The position numbers and the translations under genes were made by a program. A stretch of DNA of 64,000 bases, taken from assembly GCA_025766275.1 (NCBI GenBank), contig JAFKAC010000131.1, positions 62,001 to 126,000 of the forward strand, given 5' to 3'. The notes under the pieces were generated by a model. That model did not search any database. It was given only the letters and a program-made list of their open reading frames with translations, and was not told the DNA's origin. Shown here piece after piece: positions 46,495 through 57,393 of this stretch. Numbering within the stretch: position 1 is the stretch's first letter; every line of letters starts with the position of its first letter. Source of the stretch: Lactarius indigo. Its lineage: Eukaryota > Basidiomycota > Agaricomycetes > Russulales > Russulaceae.

Positions 46495-49199
46495 TCACAT
46501 GATGATGCAGTCTTTTTCCTGGAGTTTCTGGCTCTGGAACCCCATCTCTTGGAACGTCGCAGGCCCCTTAGGTGGTGGGGGCTTCATCGGTGCGTCATAG
46601 ACGCCGGGAGGTGAGGACGCCGGCGCCGGCGCCGACGCTGACGCCTGCTGTGGGGGAGGACCACCACCAGGGGGTGCCAAGCCCGATCCGCTCGCCGTGC
46701 GCGGTGGGCGTCGTCCAGGTCCACCTGGTCCAGTCCCAACCGACGGGGGACGCGCGATCTGACCGTACTGTTGCTGACCCGGAGGGCGCGGCGATGGGAA
46801 TGCGCCAGGGCCTCCTGGTCCGCTCCCTGGAGGGGGCAAGGACGAATGTGACTGCGGTGGAGGTAGAGAGGAATATGACTGCGGTGGAGGTAGGGTGGAC
46901 TGATGGGGATGTGGTGGGCCGGCGGTGCCTTGCTGCTGTGGTCGAAACCCGCTGGCCCCCGAGGGGCCGCCTGGTGGACCCTGCGGCGGCGGTGGCTGGC
47001 GCTGCGGAGGAGGATAGCCTTCCGAGTTGAGATTCGGACTTGGCCCCGCGGACGATTGGCGATACGGGGGATAGCCTTCGTTGACTGGGGGCAAGCCCGC
47101 GGTGGGAGGATTATCGGTCCGCGCGAGGACGGGAACGGGTGGCGGAAAGCCGGGATTAGGATTAGGACCGGGACGGTGAGCGAGTGAGTTCTTGCGGATG
47201 TTCGCAACTACTTGCTGGCTATTCTCCCGGCCTCCGAGACGCGGCCCAGCCGCGGGTCCACGTGCATCAGAACGCTGCTTGGCCTGTGTGCGCTTACGCA
47301 CGAGCGTCGTCTCTGTCAAGTTGTCGTGCTCCTGACGAGAGAGGGCTACAGGCGCGGGTTGTGACAAGGCGGTGAGCCGCTCGGTTGCCTCAGTGTTCCC
47401 ATGTTGGGACGCCTGGGTGGATAAAGTCAACAACCGGAAAGGGCAAGACAATGATAGGTACAACTCACACGTTCGTACCACTTCCGTGCAGCTTCGATGT
47501 CCTTAGGGCCGCCCACCCCTACTTCCACGTAGTAGCCCATAGCAAATTCTGCGCTTGGGAGCCCTTTACGTGCAGCCTTCTCGGCAAACGTAAATGCGAG
47601 CGATTCGTCCTTGTCAAAAGCACCCTCAGAACCGCATAGGAACCACTTGCTAAGGGCCATATCCGCCTCGATCTCTCCCTGTTGACTGGCAAGCGAATAA
47701 TACTGAACGGAAAGCAGTGCATCGAACGGAAATGGCGGCTGTGCAAACTCGTATGCGTGCCCGAGCTTGTATTGTGCCGGCGCAAAATTCAGAAAGGCCG
47801 CACGCTCAAGATGACGACGAGCTTCGTTGTCACGCGAACTTCCAGGGGGGATGCCAGGGGTAAAGAGATGGGGTGGTACAGTAGCGTGAGAGAACTCTCC
47901 TAGAAGGAGAAGGCCAAAGACATAGGCCGGCTGGGGACTGTCCACAGTCGCCAAAGTAGCGGCGCGTTGAAGAAGAGGTAAGGCTGTCTCAGGGCTAGAG
48001 GGCAAGCCAAGTTGGCCTACCAAGTGGGCCATCCCCATTCGCTGATGATCGATAGCGGTTAGATGCAAACGACTATCTGGGATGATCAAACACGAACATA
48101 TAGACAACTTTCATTGTTGTTACGGATGCCGCGCTCGTAACAATCTTTGGCATGCGGGGAATCCCCAAAATTCTCGTAATCACGTCCAAGCTTGAACCAC
48201 GCAGCAGAAAATCCAGCACGGGCTGCCCGTTCGTAATCACGAAATGCCGTCCTTGGGTTTTGCGGTATAAACTGGGGGTAGGCACCAGTAGACTCGAACT
48301 TGGCGCGTAGATAGATGGCTTCGGCAACGTGGGGTGGTAATTGCTGGGGTATGGGATTAGGATTGGCGAATTGAAGGATCATGGGGACTGCGATTTCGAC
48401 AAGGCGATTGAGCTCCTGGTCAGCAACGTGGATGGGCCCAGGGGCGGGATCCGCAGAGCCCGTTTGATTTGGAATCACGTAAAGGCGGTCGACCAAGCCG
48501 ATAACATCACGACACCAGGCGATTTTGGACGCGGGGGTGTTATTTGGAGTCTGTACGGAGGGCAGTGCCGCGATGAGAGACGATATGGTAGGAAGGGGAG
48601 CAGTGAGAGAGGGAGGTTCGGAAGCTTTCTTCTGAGGTGGGCCAGAAACAGATAAAGAACCCATTGCAGACGTGATGGGATCCGAGGGAGAAGGGGGTCC
48701 AGGGTAGGGCAGAGGCTGCAAAGGAGAATGTTCTGCTTGATGCATTTGGGACTGTTGGGCAGGATTGGTAGACGATGGAGGCAGTTGAAGACTGAGACCC
48801 GGAGGTGATGAACCAGACTGGGGGATCTTCCAGGGGCTCCAAGAGTCAGCTGAAGGAGGAAGTGGTGCTGGAGTGGTGGACAAAGTGGGAACAACGAAAC
48901 CGGGAGTGGGGTTGGGCAGTCCAGATGAAAGAGAAGGCGGTGCGTTGTAATGATTGATTCCTGGGGGAGGTGGGGGGTTGGAGAGGTCCCGGGAGACTTG
49001 ACTGTCGAGGTTGCGTGCCATCTGAAGCATGGAGGAATCAGTACGCGAAATTGATGGACGTAAGACGGGAGGCGGTTAAAAGTACCTCTGCGGGTAGATC
49101 GGGGGTTATTTTATGGGGCCGTGGTGCGAGAAGTGGCTCTTCAAGATGAGGTGGTGATGGACGATACTCTGGCTGGGATGGTGGTGGTATTGAGGACAT
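46495..49199 (-). CDS. SKT5/CHS4-like chitin synthase regulator, Sel1 repeats, CAAX box
   Basis: Activator of chitin synthase at the plasma membrane. The start ATG at 49199 opens MSSIPPPSQPEYRPSPPHLE, spliced to MARNLDSQVSRDLS. The N-terminal third is Pro/Ser-rich. Sel1-like repeats follow: AEAIYLRAKFESTGAYPQFI, AFRDYERAARAGFSAAWFKL, ARRHLERAAFLNFAPAQYKL, FTFAEKAARKGLPSAEFAMG, IEAARKWYERASQHGNTEAT. A long Pro/Gly/Gln-rich tail (repeats such as STLPPPQSYSSLPPPQSHSS) ends LQEKDCIIM, a CAAX motif for farnesylation as in yeast Skt5. Introns lie near 47410-47470, 48080-48110 and 49030-49085. Role inferred from the family. Confidence 0.9.
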
Positions 49200-50122
49200 C
49201 TGGTTGCCATTCACCGCCTCGAGCGGCTGCGCTCATGGATCATTTATTCACAGCTATCTTATCCATCGCTAGGTACCAGCTGCGTAAATGCCCCAACCAA
49301 CTTTGTTCCGAATAGCCCGGTGCAGTGCACACACGGACTTTTTGGTTACAAATAAATGAATAAATTCGGGTTTCATACAGTACAAATGTTCCTTCAAGTC
49401 GTAGCTTGGTGGCTGGCATCACACTGGCACGCTCACCATTCAAGGTCTCCGATCCAGCTCTTGGCGCTCGGCGCTCGTCCTGATGGGTCTGACCTCTCCG
49501 CCAACACGTGAATTATTGTGGACTGCGATTATATAACGCTGTACTGCCAAACCCGCTGGGCCAATCGCCTTTTCGCGGCCATGCCTGTGTTAGATTGAAG
49601 CGCAGTTCTGTAGATAATAAAGGACGTCAAGATGAGCAAAGCCTTTACCGCTTTTTTTTTCCGTCTCGGCAGAAGTCGCGTAATCAGGACTCCACCCAAG
49701 ACTCAACCAAGCCAGGGTTGTTGATATTGATGATTGGTCCACTTGTGCAAGGGCATGCTAGGATGACCATGACTACGCAAATAGACGTCAAGTTCGACCG
49801 GATCGAACACCTGTCTGGCATTTTTGCACTCGAGGACTACTATGGCTCTGCTTGCTAGTTACACGTGAACAACAATGCCGCGGCACCATTGTTCTGCTGG
49901 TGGTAGTGCACGGAATGTACGGACAAAGTAGTCCACAACCCAAGTTTATAGTACCCGTCCCTAGTAATAAAAGACAATACACAACTACCTCAAAATGCAT
50001 GCCCTTCCTCATTCCTGTCTTGCCTCGCTTCATCGCGGACGCTTTGCGGATTGGCAGGATGTGGTTGTGCATTCGCGCCACCAGCCATACGACAAGGGCA
50101 TCGGCGAGCTGCCACAAACAAC
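49200..50122. other. intergenic, no gene seen
   Basis: Upstream of the SKT5-like gene and left of the inverted-repeat element. Short motif-free frames only. Confidence 0.45.
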
Positions 50123-50125
50123 TAA

Positions 50126-50966
50126 GAGCCCGTCCGGTGCAAAGTCGCGCCTCGGAAATGGCCGCTCGCGACCTCTGTCTGACGAGTGGGATAAATCGGT
50201 CGGCTCCAGCAATTAAAAAAAAAAGTCGGACCGCCGAACGCACCTCTCGGTCGCAACAGGCAAATAGATTTTTTATTTTTGTAACACGTGAGGTGTGACA
50301 TTTGTAAGCGACGCACTCGTATCAATAGTATCAAGACAGGTTCTACCTGCGAATGTCACCCTGAGCGGAAATCTCTCGTTTGCCATAGCGTTGATGGAGG
50401 CGAACGAGGGGTTCTCGGAAGACGATATTGCCACCGCCGCGGAATGTATGACAGCAGATCCAAACATCGCAACGTCCTACACTTCCCTCACCAGCCGCAA
50501 GGCACGCTCGAAGCTCATTCGGAGCACAATGGAGAAGTTCCGCGTTTGCACTCGCGCTTGCAACGACTCTCCTTGATACAACTTCCATACCCATACCATA
50601 GCATAAAGATTCTCAAGATGTGTATTGTAGCATAATTGTAGACAAAGCCCGGCTCGAAGCCTTCAAATACACGAATTCTTTGATACAAGAGCTCAGGCGT
50701 TCAGCGATGATATAAGCGTGATTTGTCGTGGAAATTATATAATGTATGGTCACAGTCACATCCCGACCGAGCCAGTCGAGCCCGACAACGAAAAAAAACG
50801 GGTCCATACCTGTTTTTTTTTTTGGCAGGGCGGTCGGGCGCGACCTTGCCGCGGTCAGGTGCGACAAACTGCACCGAACGGTCATGTTGCGGGGACCAAC
50901 AAATAAAAAACAAATCTTTTTTTTTGGCTGATGCCGGGCCCGACAAACCGTGCACCGGACGGGCTC
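50126..50966. mobile_element. 841-bp TIR element with TAA target duplication (PIF/Harbinger-like)
   Basis: Perfect 16-bp terminal inverted repeats: gagcccgtccggtgca at 50126-50141 and its reverse complement at 50951-50966. Both ends are flanked by TAA (50123-50125 and 50967-50969), the 3-bp TWA target duplication typical of PIF/Harbinger elements. Inside the termini, a motif of the form GGTGCA..GTCG..CC recurs near both ends, and A/T runs (50215-50224; 50808-50822; 50918-50927) mark the subterminal zones. No transposase is visible, so this would be a non-autonomous (MITE-like) copy. The superfamily call rests on the TSD only. Confidence 0.65.
50295..50576 (+). CDS. 93-codon reading frame inside the TIR element, unknown
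   Basis: The frame reads as plausible protein (VLPANVTLSGNLSFAIALME, ANEGFSEDDIATAAECMTAD, TSYTSLTSRKARSKLIRSTM) with balanced composition and a predicted helical character. The first in-frame codon taken here is not clearly preceded by a real start; it could be the last exon of a longer or captured gene. An in-frame ATG lies further in at LME/ANEG (about 50391). I do not recognise a domain. Confidence 0.3.
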   Translation: MTFVSDALVSIVSRQVLPANVTLSGNLSFAIALMEANEGFSEDDIATAAECMTADPNIATSYTSLTSRKARSKLIRSTMEKFRVCTRACNDSP

Positions 50967-51337
50967 TAATCAACTCTCACCAGTGGCCACAACATCGCCA
51001 CAGACTGCCACAATTTGTCCGGCCACCTCCACAACGGGTTCGTGGCAGATGGTCGATACATAGTAGTCGACATACCGTAGATTGTGGCTTTTCGTATCGC
51101 ATGAATAGAAGGAAACTCCAGTTGTGACAACGCCGACGCCGTCATCCGTCTACAAATGGCACCAGCCTCGACGCGACTGACCACAGACACACTAGAACCT
51201 GACACAGTCTACAGAATCACAAAAATGCGATAATGTGCACGGCGTATATAGTACTGCGGTAGATTTCTTCAGGATGATCAAAATTAGCAACCTCGACACC
51301 CAACCCGTACCCAACCCGCACCTCTTGACATTCAGAC

Positions 51338-51847
51338 ATGTCCAATACCGCAACGAGCATTGGAGTCGGCATATACAAGGGCGGCTGGAACTGCCCGAAC
51401 AAAGTCCACTGGTCAATCATTGTTACGGCGCACGGATACTACGAGAAGGGTAAAGTGTACAACCTTATCAATGACGGAGGAAGACTTGTCACCTGGAGAG
51501 AAGTCATGAGCAATGATGGTCCTCTCAAGAACACGACGCTTCTAGGAATTGTACACACATCTGTGTCCTCACATTGCCCCAAAACGATCGTGGACTACGT
51601 TCAACGACTGGCGATCAGCCCAATAGACAACTTCAACTGGGTCATCCAGGTGGTGACGCAGTTGGATACGAACAGCATCGCCAGCACAGACTTGGAGGAA
51701 GACGAACTAGTCCTGCATCTTAGGAACGTAGAGCACCAGCACCCAGGAGGAACGCAGGTATGTGTACAACAGGGGTTTCCTAATGTGTCGTACAGAACAG
51801 ATCCGATGTCGAGACGAGCTGCCCGAAATGTCAGGGAGATGAGGTGA
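51338..51847 (+). CDS. uncharacterised protein, about 155-170 aa
   Basis: I do not recognise the function. The start is ATG 51338 (MSNTATSIGVGIYKGGWNCP). The N-terminal part NKVHWSIIVTAHGYYEKGKV with YNLINDGGRLVTWREV resembles a small globular domain that occurs in many hypothetical proteins of mushrooms (recollection). FNWVIQVVTQLDTNSIASTD and LHLRNVEHQH follow. An intron with good borders (gtatgtg at about 51758, acag at about 51800) would change the end to IRCRDELPEMSGR, ending at about 51842; unspliced, it reads to 51847. It lies just right of the inverted-repeat element. Confidence 0.55.
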   Translation: MSNTATSIGVGIYKGGWNCPNKVHWSIIVTAHGYYEKGKVYNLINDGGRLVTWREVMSNDGPLKNTTLLGIVHTSVSSHCPKTIVDYVQRLAISPIDNFNWVIQVVTQLDTNSIASTDLEEDELVLHLRNVEHQHPGGTQVCVQQGFPNVSYRTDPMSRRAARNVREMR

Positions 51848-52425
51848 AGAATGGGCTGTGCACATAGAAGGGTTGTGGTCATGGGCATGAACCTACTGTC
51901 GTTACGGCTGCATGGTCGCGGGCGGCCAGCTAGAATCCTTCAGGTTTATCATTGGCCCTGCGCGAATAATCAGATACCATGAATGCATTATATCCCGACC
52001 TTTATTAATGAGACACTAAACATACGGCTCGCCATCTGTCCCTACGTGGACTAGAAGCATGGTCTCAGGAATTGGTTTACGATAGGACACGCACCGCTTT
52101 GGATTTTTTTTGTCTTCGTGCACGTCACATGACCGTCCGGGCTTCAACGAATCCACGATACCGCCGGGCAATACGTAGGCACGAATTTGTTCATATGACC
52201 AGGGAGATTAAGCCACACAAGCACACAGATGAGGACACGTGTTATTAGTCGGTGCAGTAGTACAGTCAAGCATCAGTGTTATAATCACCGATTGCCCGGT
52301 CCAAGTACAAAACGATCTGAGGAAGTGGGAGTGTGGCATGAGAAACGACCTAATCTTCGAACGGGGTGCTAGAATCCGTATTGGTGCTCACCTTTAAAGA
52401 TAATGCGCCCGCTCAAGCTCAAGCC
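51848..52425. other. convergent intergenic spacer
   Basis: Between the unknown + gene and the 3' end of the AC19 gene (-). No coding motifs seen. Confidence 0.4.
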
Positions 52426-53175
52426 TCATCGCTTCTCATCCCAAATTTCGAAATCGTCATGTTGTAAGCTCGCGTTATAAGCGTCCTCGATGCTCTCGAA
52501 CAGGGCATCCAGGTCATCCAAAGCACCGAGAAGCGCAGTCAGAGAAGACAAGTTATCTAGGGGGTACGTAGAAATGGGCGGAGAAACTAAGAGCAGAAGT
52601 GCATACCATACATTTGTATTCGGACCTGGATGTGGTTTTCGGATGGATGAGGGGCGCTTGAATATGCGTTAGCGCCCAGGTTCAAAAAGTACAACAGGTC
52701 ATGAGAATAGAGCAAAGAATGCCTTTTTTTTTTATTAGCCATTCAGGAAGTACCGAGAAAAACTGAATAGAGTCTGGAGCAACAAATGGACATTCATCGC
52801 GGAAGCAAGGGACAGCTAAAAGCGCCAAAACCCTCGTCATGTCGCATATCGAAGCTTATTGTTATGGAGACAGAAGTGTAGAAGGGAAGAAGTCAGTTAA
52901 CAATAAGGCTCACCTGTATCCGCAGAATTCGACCTTTGGACTGCCGGATATTGAGTAATACTCATCATGCAGATGAGAGCTACACACTTTTTCATGAGCA
53001 TCCATCGAAGTGCATTTCCAAGTGTGTGGGTCTCATTATGGATCTGGTAGGTAGCAGCGGACAAGTCCGATTTGGCACCCGGCATCTAAGGAGCATAAGT
53101 TTCTTCTGTGGACTATAAGTAGTCTTTGTGTGGACGCGAGCTCACAATACGGATTTTTGGAGGAACTTCAGTCAT
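52426..53175 (-). CDS. RPC19: RNA polymerase I and III subunit AC19 (RPC19/RPAC2)
   Basis: Small alpha-like subunit shared by RNA polymerases I and III, partner of AC40. Exon 1 (53146-53175) encodes MTEVPPKIRI. The next exon starts at 53085 (MPGAKSDLSAATYQI, then HNETHTLGNALRWMLMK), followed by an exon with NPKVEFCGYS, one with APHPSENHIQVRIQMY, and the last with NLSSLTALLGALDDLDALFE and SIEDAYNASLQHDDFEIWDE, stop at 52426. HTLGN.LR and VEFCGYS.PHPSE are the defining alpha-motif and AC19 signatures. The intron between GYS and APHP is about 257 nt (52657-52913) with a 10-bp T run, long for this window. Confidence 0.93.
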
Positions 53176-53488
53176 GAGAACGTCGCTGACAAAGAAGGTA
53201 AAAACAATAAACAGGCTCACACTTCGCTGCACCTCGCTTCGCATAATTCCTGCCGTCGAGGAACAATGTTAACGTGTCTCCTTTGTCGGGGACTGAAAGT
53301 GCTAGACCGTTGCACAATAGACCAGCGCTACCCGGGTGTCTTCTCAAGTTTACAATGCATGGTGGCCGTACTGTCGTTTCGTCCTCGGGCTGTCGTTCTG
53401 GCTTATAAGGGCTCACTTGACTTTCTATGTGTGCTCAACCTCGATCTCTCTGTCCTCCCTGACCGCCTCCACGTCTAAACCACCCCTC
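53176..53488. promoter_or_regulatory. divergent promoter region
   Basis: 313 bp between the AC19 gene (-) and the uncharacterised gene starting at 53489 (+). No clear TATA box. Confidence 0.4.
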
Positions 53489-54179
53489 ATGTCATCAGTC
53501 ACGATGTGTCCTGAGCGCCCCACGCTTCCTCCTTTGCGCTCTCTTGATCTTCCAATGCACGGTGTACCCTCCAGAATGACGTTGCCCGGTATTCATGAAT
53601 TGTGCAATCAAGGTGATGACCTGGTTCGTCTACCCTACTCCCGAATCAACGCCGTAGCTGTGGTTACTAACCCCATTGACTCGATTACAGGACCCGTCGC
53701 ATCTCACTGCACTTTATGCTTGGCAATGGAGACGTCAAGGATCTGTTTCTTCACCAACCTCCTCATGCTTCCCATCCTCTCCGCCTCCCACATCTGTCGC
53801 CTTCACCACTCCCCTTACATCGACGCTACACAACTCAGCGCCACCTCTTCCTCACCAGGCCCGGCGTGGCAATCATTCGGATTCGCATGTTCGCCTTGTC
53901 CTAGCAGATTCTTTCGAAAATGCCGATGCGGCCCTCGTTCTATGCTCCGGAGGTGCACCCAAAGCGTCGGGTGCGCCGAGAATGATTTCATCACCTGATG
54001 CTCTCGGTGGCATCAAGCCCGGAGCTCCTTTGTTGGTGGTCGGACCTGCGCTAGAACGAATCCGCCGCCCCGGGACAGTTCTCGGCAAAGGAGTAAGAAT
54101 GCACCCCTATCGTATCGTCCGTCCGTCCAATTCATCCATGGCCTCAAGTCCGAGCACGAAACATATACCACGCAAGTGA
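53489..54179 (+). CDS. uncharacterised basic Ser/Pro-rich protein
   Basis: The start is ATG 53489 (MSSVTMCPERPTLPPLRSLD). Exon 1 reads LPMHGVPSRMTLPGIHELCN to QGDDL. An intron of about 72 nt with a branch-point-like ttactaac and acceptor attacag joins, in frame, DPSHLTALYAWQWRRQGSVS. The C-terminal part reads VRLVLADSFENADAALVLCS, PGAPLLVVGPALERIRRPGT, then GVRMHPYRIVRPSN. This layout (LPPLRSLDLP at the N-terminus, RMHPYRIVRP at the C-terminus) looks like a conserved agaricomycete protein, but I know no function. About 205 residues, no membrane segment. Confidence 0.55.
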
Positions 54180-54374
54180 CGCAAAACACTACGGGCTAGT
54201 TGTAGAACAAAGAAGAGGGACTGTATTCGTAGAACAAGTCTTTATTTTCTCTTCTTTTGTATGTTTTTGTACCTTTATAGCTTTACTATTATTACGTACT
54301 TGTAGCCCGGTTTTGTTTGTTCGATACAAACACTATCGATGTATGACGTCACATCTTGCATCTCTCTCGTGGCC

Positions 54375-56394
54375 ATGGACCATGAGTACCACCACTTGGA
54401 TCAAGTCTTACCGGGCCTCTGGGTCGGTGACCTCCACAGCGCCAAAGATGTCGACACCCTCAAAGCAAACAACATCCACAGCATCCTGACAGTAATGAGG
54501 GGGAAGTTATCTATCCCTGAAGTACGCAATGCTGGATCCATCGTCCTCATTGATTCACGATTCTTTCGAGAGTAGACTTTCATTCGACACCAGATTCCCT
54601 TGGATGACGTGGCGGAGACTGACGTGCTCCAGCACCTGATCCCTGCGATCACCTTTATACAAGCCGAGCTCGACAAGGACAGGGGGGTTCTTGTTCATTG
54701 TCAGGCGGGAGCGAGTGAGTTCCTACGCATATAGTAGGTCCCAATATCCCGCTGAGACTCACACATCACAGGTCGCAGTGCTACAGTTGCCGCAGCATAC
54801 GTCATGTATTCCCAAAATATAGACGCCAGCGCGGCAATAGATCTCATTCGGAAGGTCAGACCTAACATTAAGTATGTTATATTTATATTTCGCTCCAAGT
54901 TGATTGAAGACCAAATCTCTCTAGCCCGAACGCGGGATTCATGGCTCAGCTCGAAATATTTCACCAAGCTTCATTCAAAGTCTCGAGGCGTGACAAAGCC
55001 ACCCGAATGTTCTATTTAGAAAGAGCGGTAGAGGAAATTTTAAGTAACACTGTTTCTGCACTGCGTATTCGTTTCCTTCTATTGATAATTGTGCCAGATG
55101 GTGACGGCACGGCCCCAGAAACGGACATGTTCGCGAAGTTTCCCCGTACCCCCACCGACTCTGCGCCCGCCACCCCCGGCGGACCCAGGCGACGTATTCG
55201 TTGCAAGATGTGTCGGTGAGGCCTACCTTTGAGCTCTGTGCATAACCATATTCAGAGTTTCTCACTGTCAGAACTGAGCTTGCTAACCGCGAACACATGC
55301 TAGATCATGGTCAACTTGGGCCACCAACCCCTGCTATTGCCCTTTCACCCGTCTCTTCTAGACGGCCCTCTACTCACGATACTGTTACCCGTCGACCCTC
55401 GTCATCATCTTCTCGACGCCCATCAGGTGGCGCGCTTAGTATGACCGCCATGCCACGCCCACGTCTGGGCTCCACCTCAGGACTGACCCGCCCTTCTCCT
55501 TTGACATCGATCGAAGGTAGCAATAGTCTTGCGGGGCAAGTAGGATCACTGTCCATGTCAGCTCTGGAGGACGATGAGATCAAGAGCCCTAGCCAAGAGT
55601 GTGATCCGCTGACGAGCTCAACTTCTCAATCTCAAAGCAAACGGACCAGTTCTTTTGGGACCGATCTCAGGACTCGACTTCTTGCAGGTCTCTCCACTGG
55701 CATCCCTAGTGGCTTATCGATGTCGGCATTGGATAGTGACGACGATGAACCTGCAGACTCCACGCCAGCCACCGTATCCACCCCTATAACCGGTGGGATC
55801 AATACTGCGGACACCACGCCGTCTTCTCTTGCCATTGAGACCATTGTGGAAAATACAGATTCGGGTCCAAGCACAAATAAGAGTCGCCCACCCCTGACAT
55901 TATCCACTTCCGCCGCAGGAGTTAGCACTCTTCAGCACGGTGCAGATCTCGCAGTACAGCTACATTCAAATCCTAAATTAGCTGCTCTGCGATCACCCGG
56001 CGGGTTATCTATGACACCCCTCCAGACAAGTACGCGGGTGGTCGACAAGGCCAGTATAAGCCCGCCCATTTTGATGAACCCAAAGTGTTCCGGATATTTT
56101 GTCGAGCCTGTAGGTCGAGTAGTCTGTGCGAGAAATCATCAGCTAATTTTTTTCAGATGAAATGGATGGAATATTTTTTAGAGGATGGTCAACTAGCCGG
56201 GAAGATCATTTGCCCAAATAAGAAATGTGGCGTCAAGTTGGGAAATTATGACTGGGCTGGTGTTTGTTGTAGTTGCAAAGAATGGGTCGTTCCGGTTCGC
56301 ATTGGCATCGTTGTTTCTCATGCGGCCCTTGCAACTGACTGCATCCTGATAGGGCTTTTGCATTCACCGATCCAAAGTTGACGAAATTGTCTAA
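54375..56394 (+). CDS. YVH1: Dual-specificity phosphatase YVH1/DUSP12
   Basis: Atypical dual-specificity phosphatase that also acts in 60S ribosome maturation (release of Mrt4) in yeast. The start ATG at 54375 gives MDHEYHHLDQVLPGLWVGDL; an upstream in-frame ATG at 54339 is less likely. Catalytic loop after splicing: VHCQAGASRSATVAAAYVMY, with HCxxGxSR intact and the general acid Asp in IPLDDVAETD. Then RPNINPNAGFMAQLEIF. A long Ser/Thr/Pro-rich linker separates this from the zinc-binding C-terminus: CKMCRTELANREHMLDH, CPNKKCGVKLGNYDWAGVCC with SCKEWVVP, spliced to GFCIHRSKVDEIV, stop at 56394. The linker is longer than in yeast. Domain order and terminal motif are diagnostic. Confidence 0.94.
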
Positions 56395-56686
56395 TTTATT
56401 AACCCATCAGTTTGTACTGCTTGATCAACGTTCAACTCTCGAAGTTGATACCGATGTTTCTCGGTATCTATCTGTACTAGCTCCGCAATCGCGTGAGCCA
56501 TATCACACTTCTACATCACAAGTGCCTCCACATATGTCGTCTTCCAGTTATACCAGTCCGCAGCAGTTGTATATAGCCTCGGTTTGTGAGGTTAGAGGAA
56601 TGGTAGAAGGCGGAAAGTTTCCGAGTTTTCCACGACCCCAATTCCGGTTCGGAATATGGAAGTATCCCTGCGCATTTGACACAGTA
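56395..56686. other. 3' flank of YVH1
   Basis: No gene seen; short frames only. Confidence 0.35.
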
Positions 56687-57393
56687 TCACAGTAACGCGG
56701 CGTGAAGCAAAGCGGCATTTCCCACACTCATGCTGAATGTCGAACCATTATTCCATTTTGAGACAACAATCTTCACGTCTTCCAGTTCTTGGTCGTCCAG
56801 ATAGTCATGGGATAGTACTTTGCAAACGCCTTCTCTCTTGTCACGTCTTTTCGCACAACGGGATTTGGACTTACCGCTGTACCCATTTTGCCATGAGGGC
56901 GGAAATGGTTTGATGTCTCCTATACCTTCGTAGATTCTCACTCCGGAGAACGGCGTGTGTAACTTGAAGCTCCATACCATTGTCCAGACACCTTTCCATG
57001 TAATCGCCGGCATGCTGCCAATAGTTGTGTCTGACTCGGATTCCGACTAAGTGCGCATTACGGTACGGTGAACACATTCTCCTGAATTTCTTGCCAAGCA
57101 CTCGGATCCATGGGATCTTCTCCCCTCAGGTTCCCAGTCCCTTTCTACCTCTGCACTGTTTTCTGATAGTGTAGGGGTTGAAATATACAACCTCACCCAG
57201 GCTTCTATGAACCGGGCAACGTACGGAGTAGCCCGTTCTTTCTGTTCCGGTTCAATCCTATTCGCCCCGATGTACAATATTCTTTCTAAGGTATCATTAA
57301 ATGTGCAGCGTGCGCGCCTTCCATGCCAAGGTGTAGCATTGTCCAAAAGCAAGAGCGAAAAACGCAGTACGACATACCCAGTTGGCAATGTCC
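56687..57393 (-). pseudogene. coding-like remnant of an unknown gene
   Basis: Minus-strand pieces look like protein but change frame without usable introns: KERATPYVARFIEAWVRLYI with STPTLSENSAEVERDWEPE; then EDPMDPSAWQEIQENVFTVP; then NAHLVGIRVRHNYWQHAGDY with QVTHAVLRSENLRRYRRHQT; and DQELEDVKIVVSKWNNGSTF at the end. At least one shift is needed near 57120. No family is recognised. Likely a decayed gene, though an intact model with unusual splicing cannot be excluded. Confidence 0.3.
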
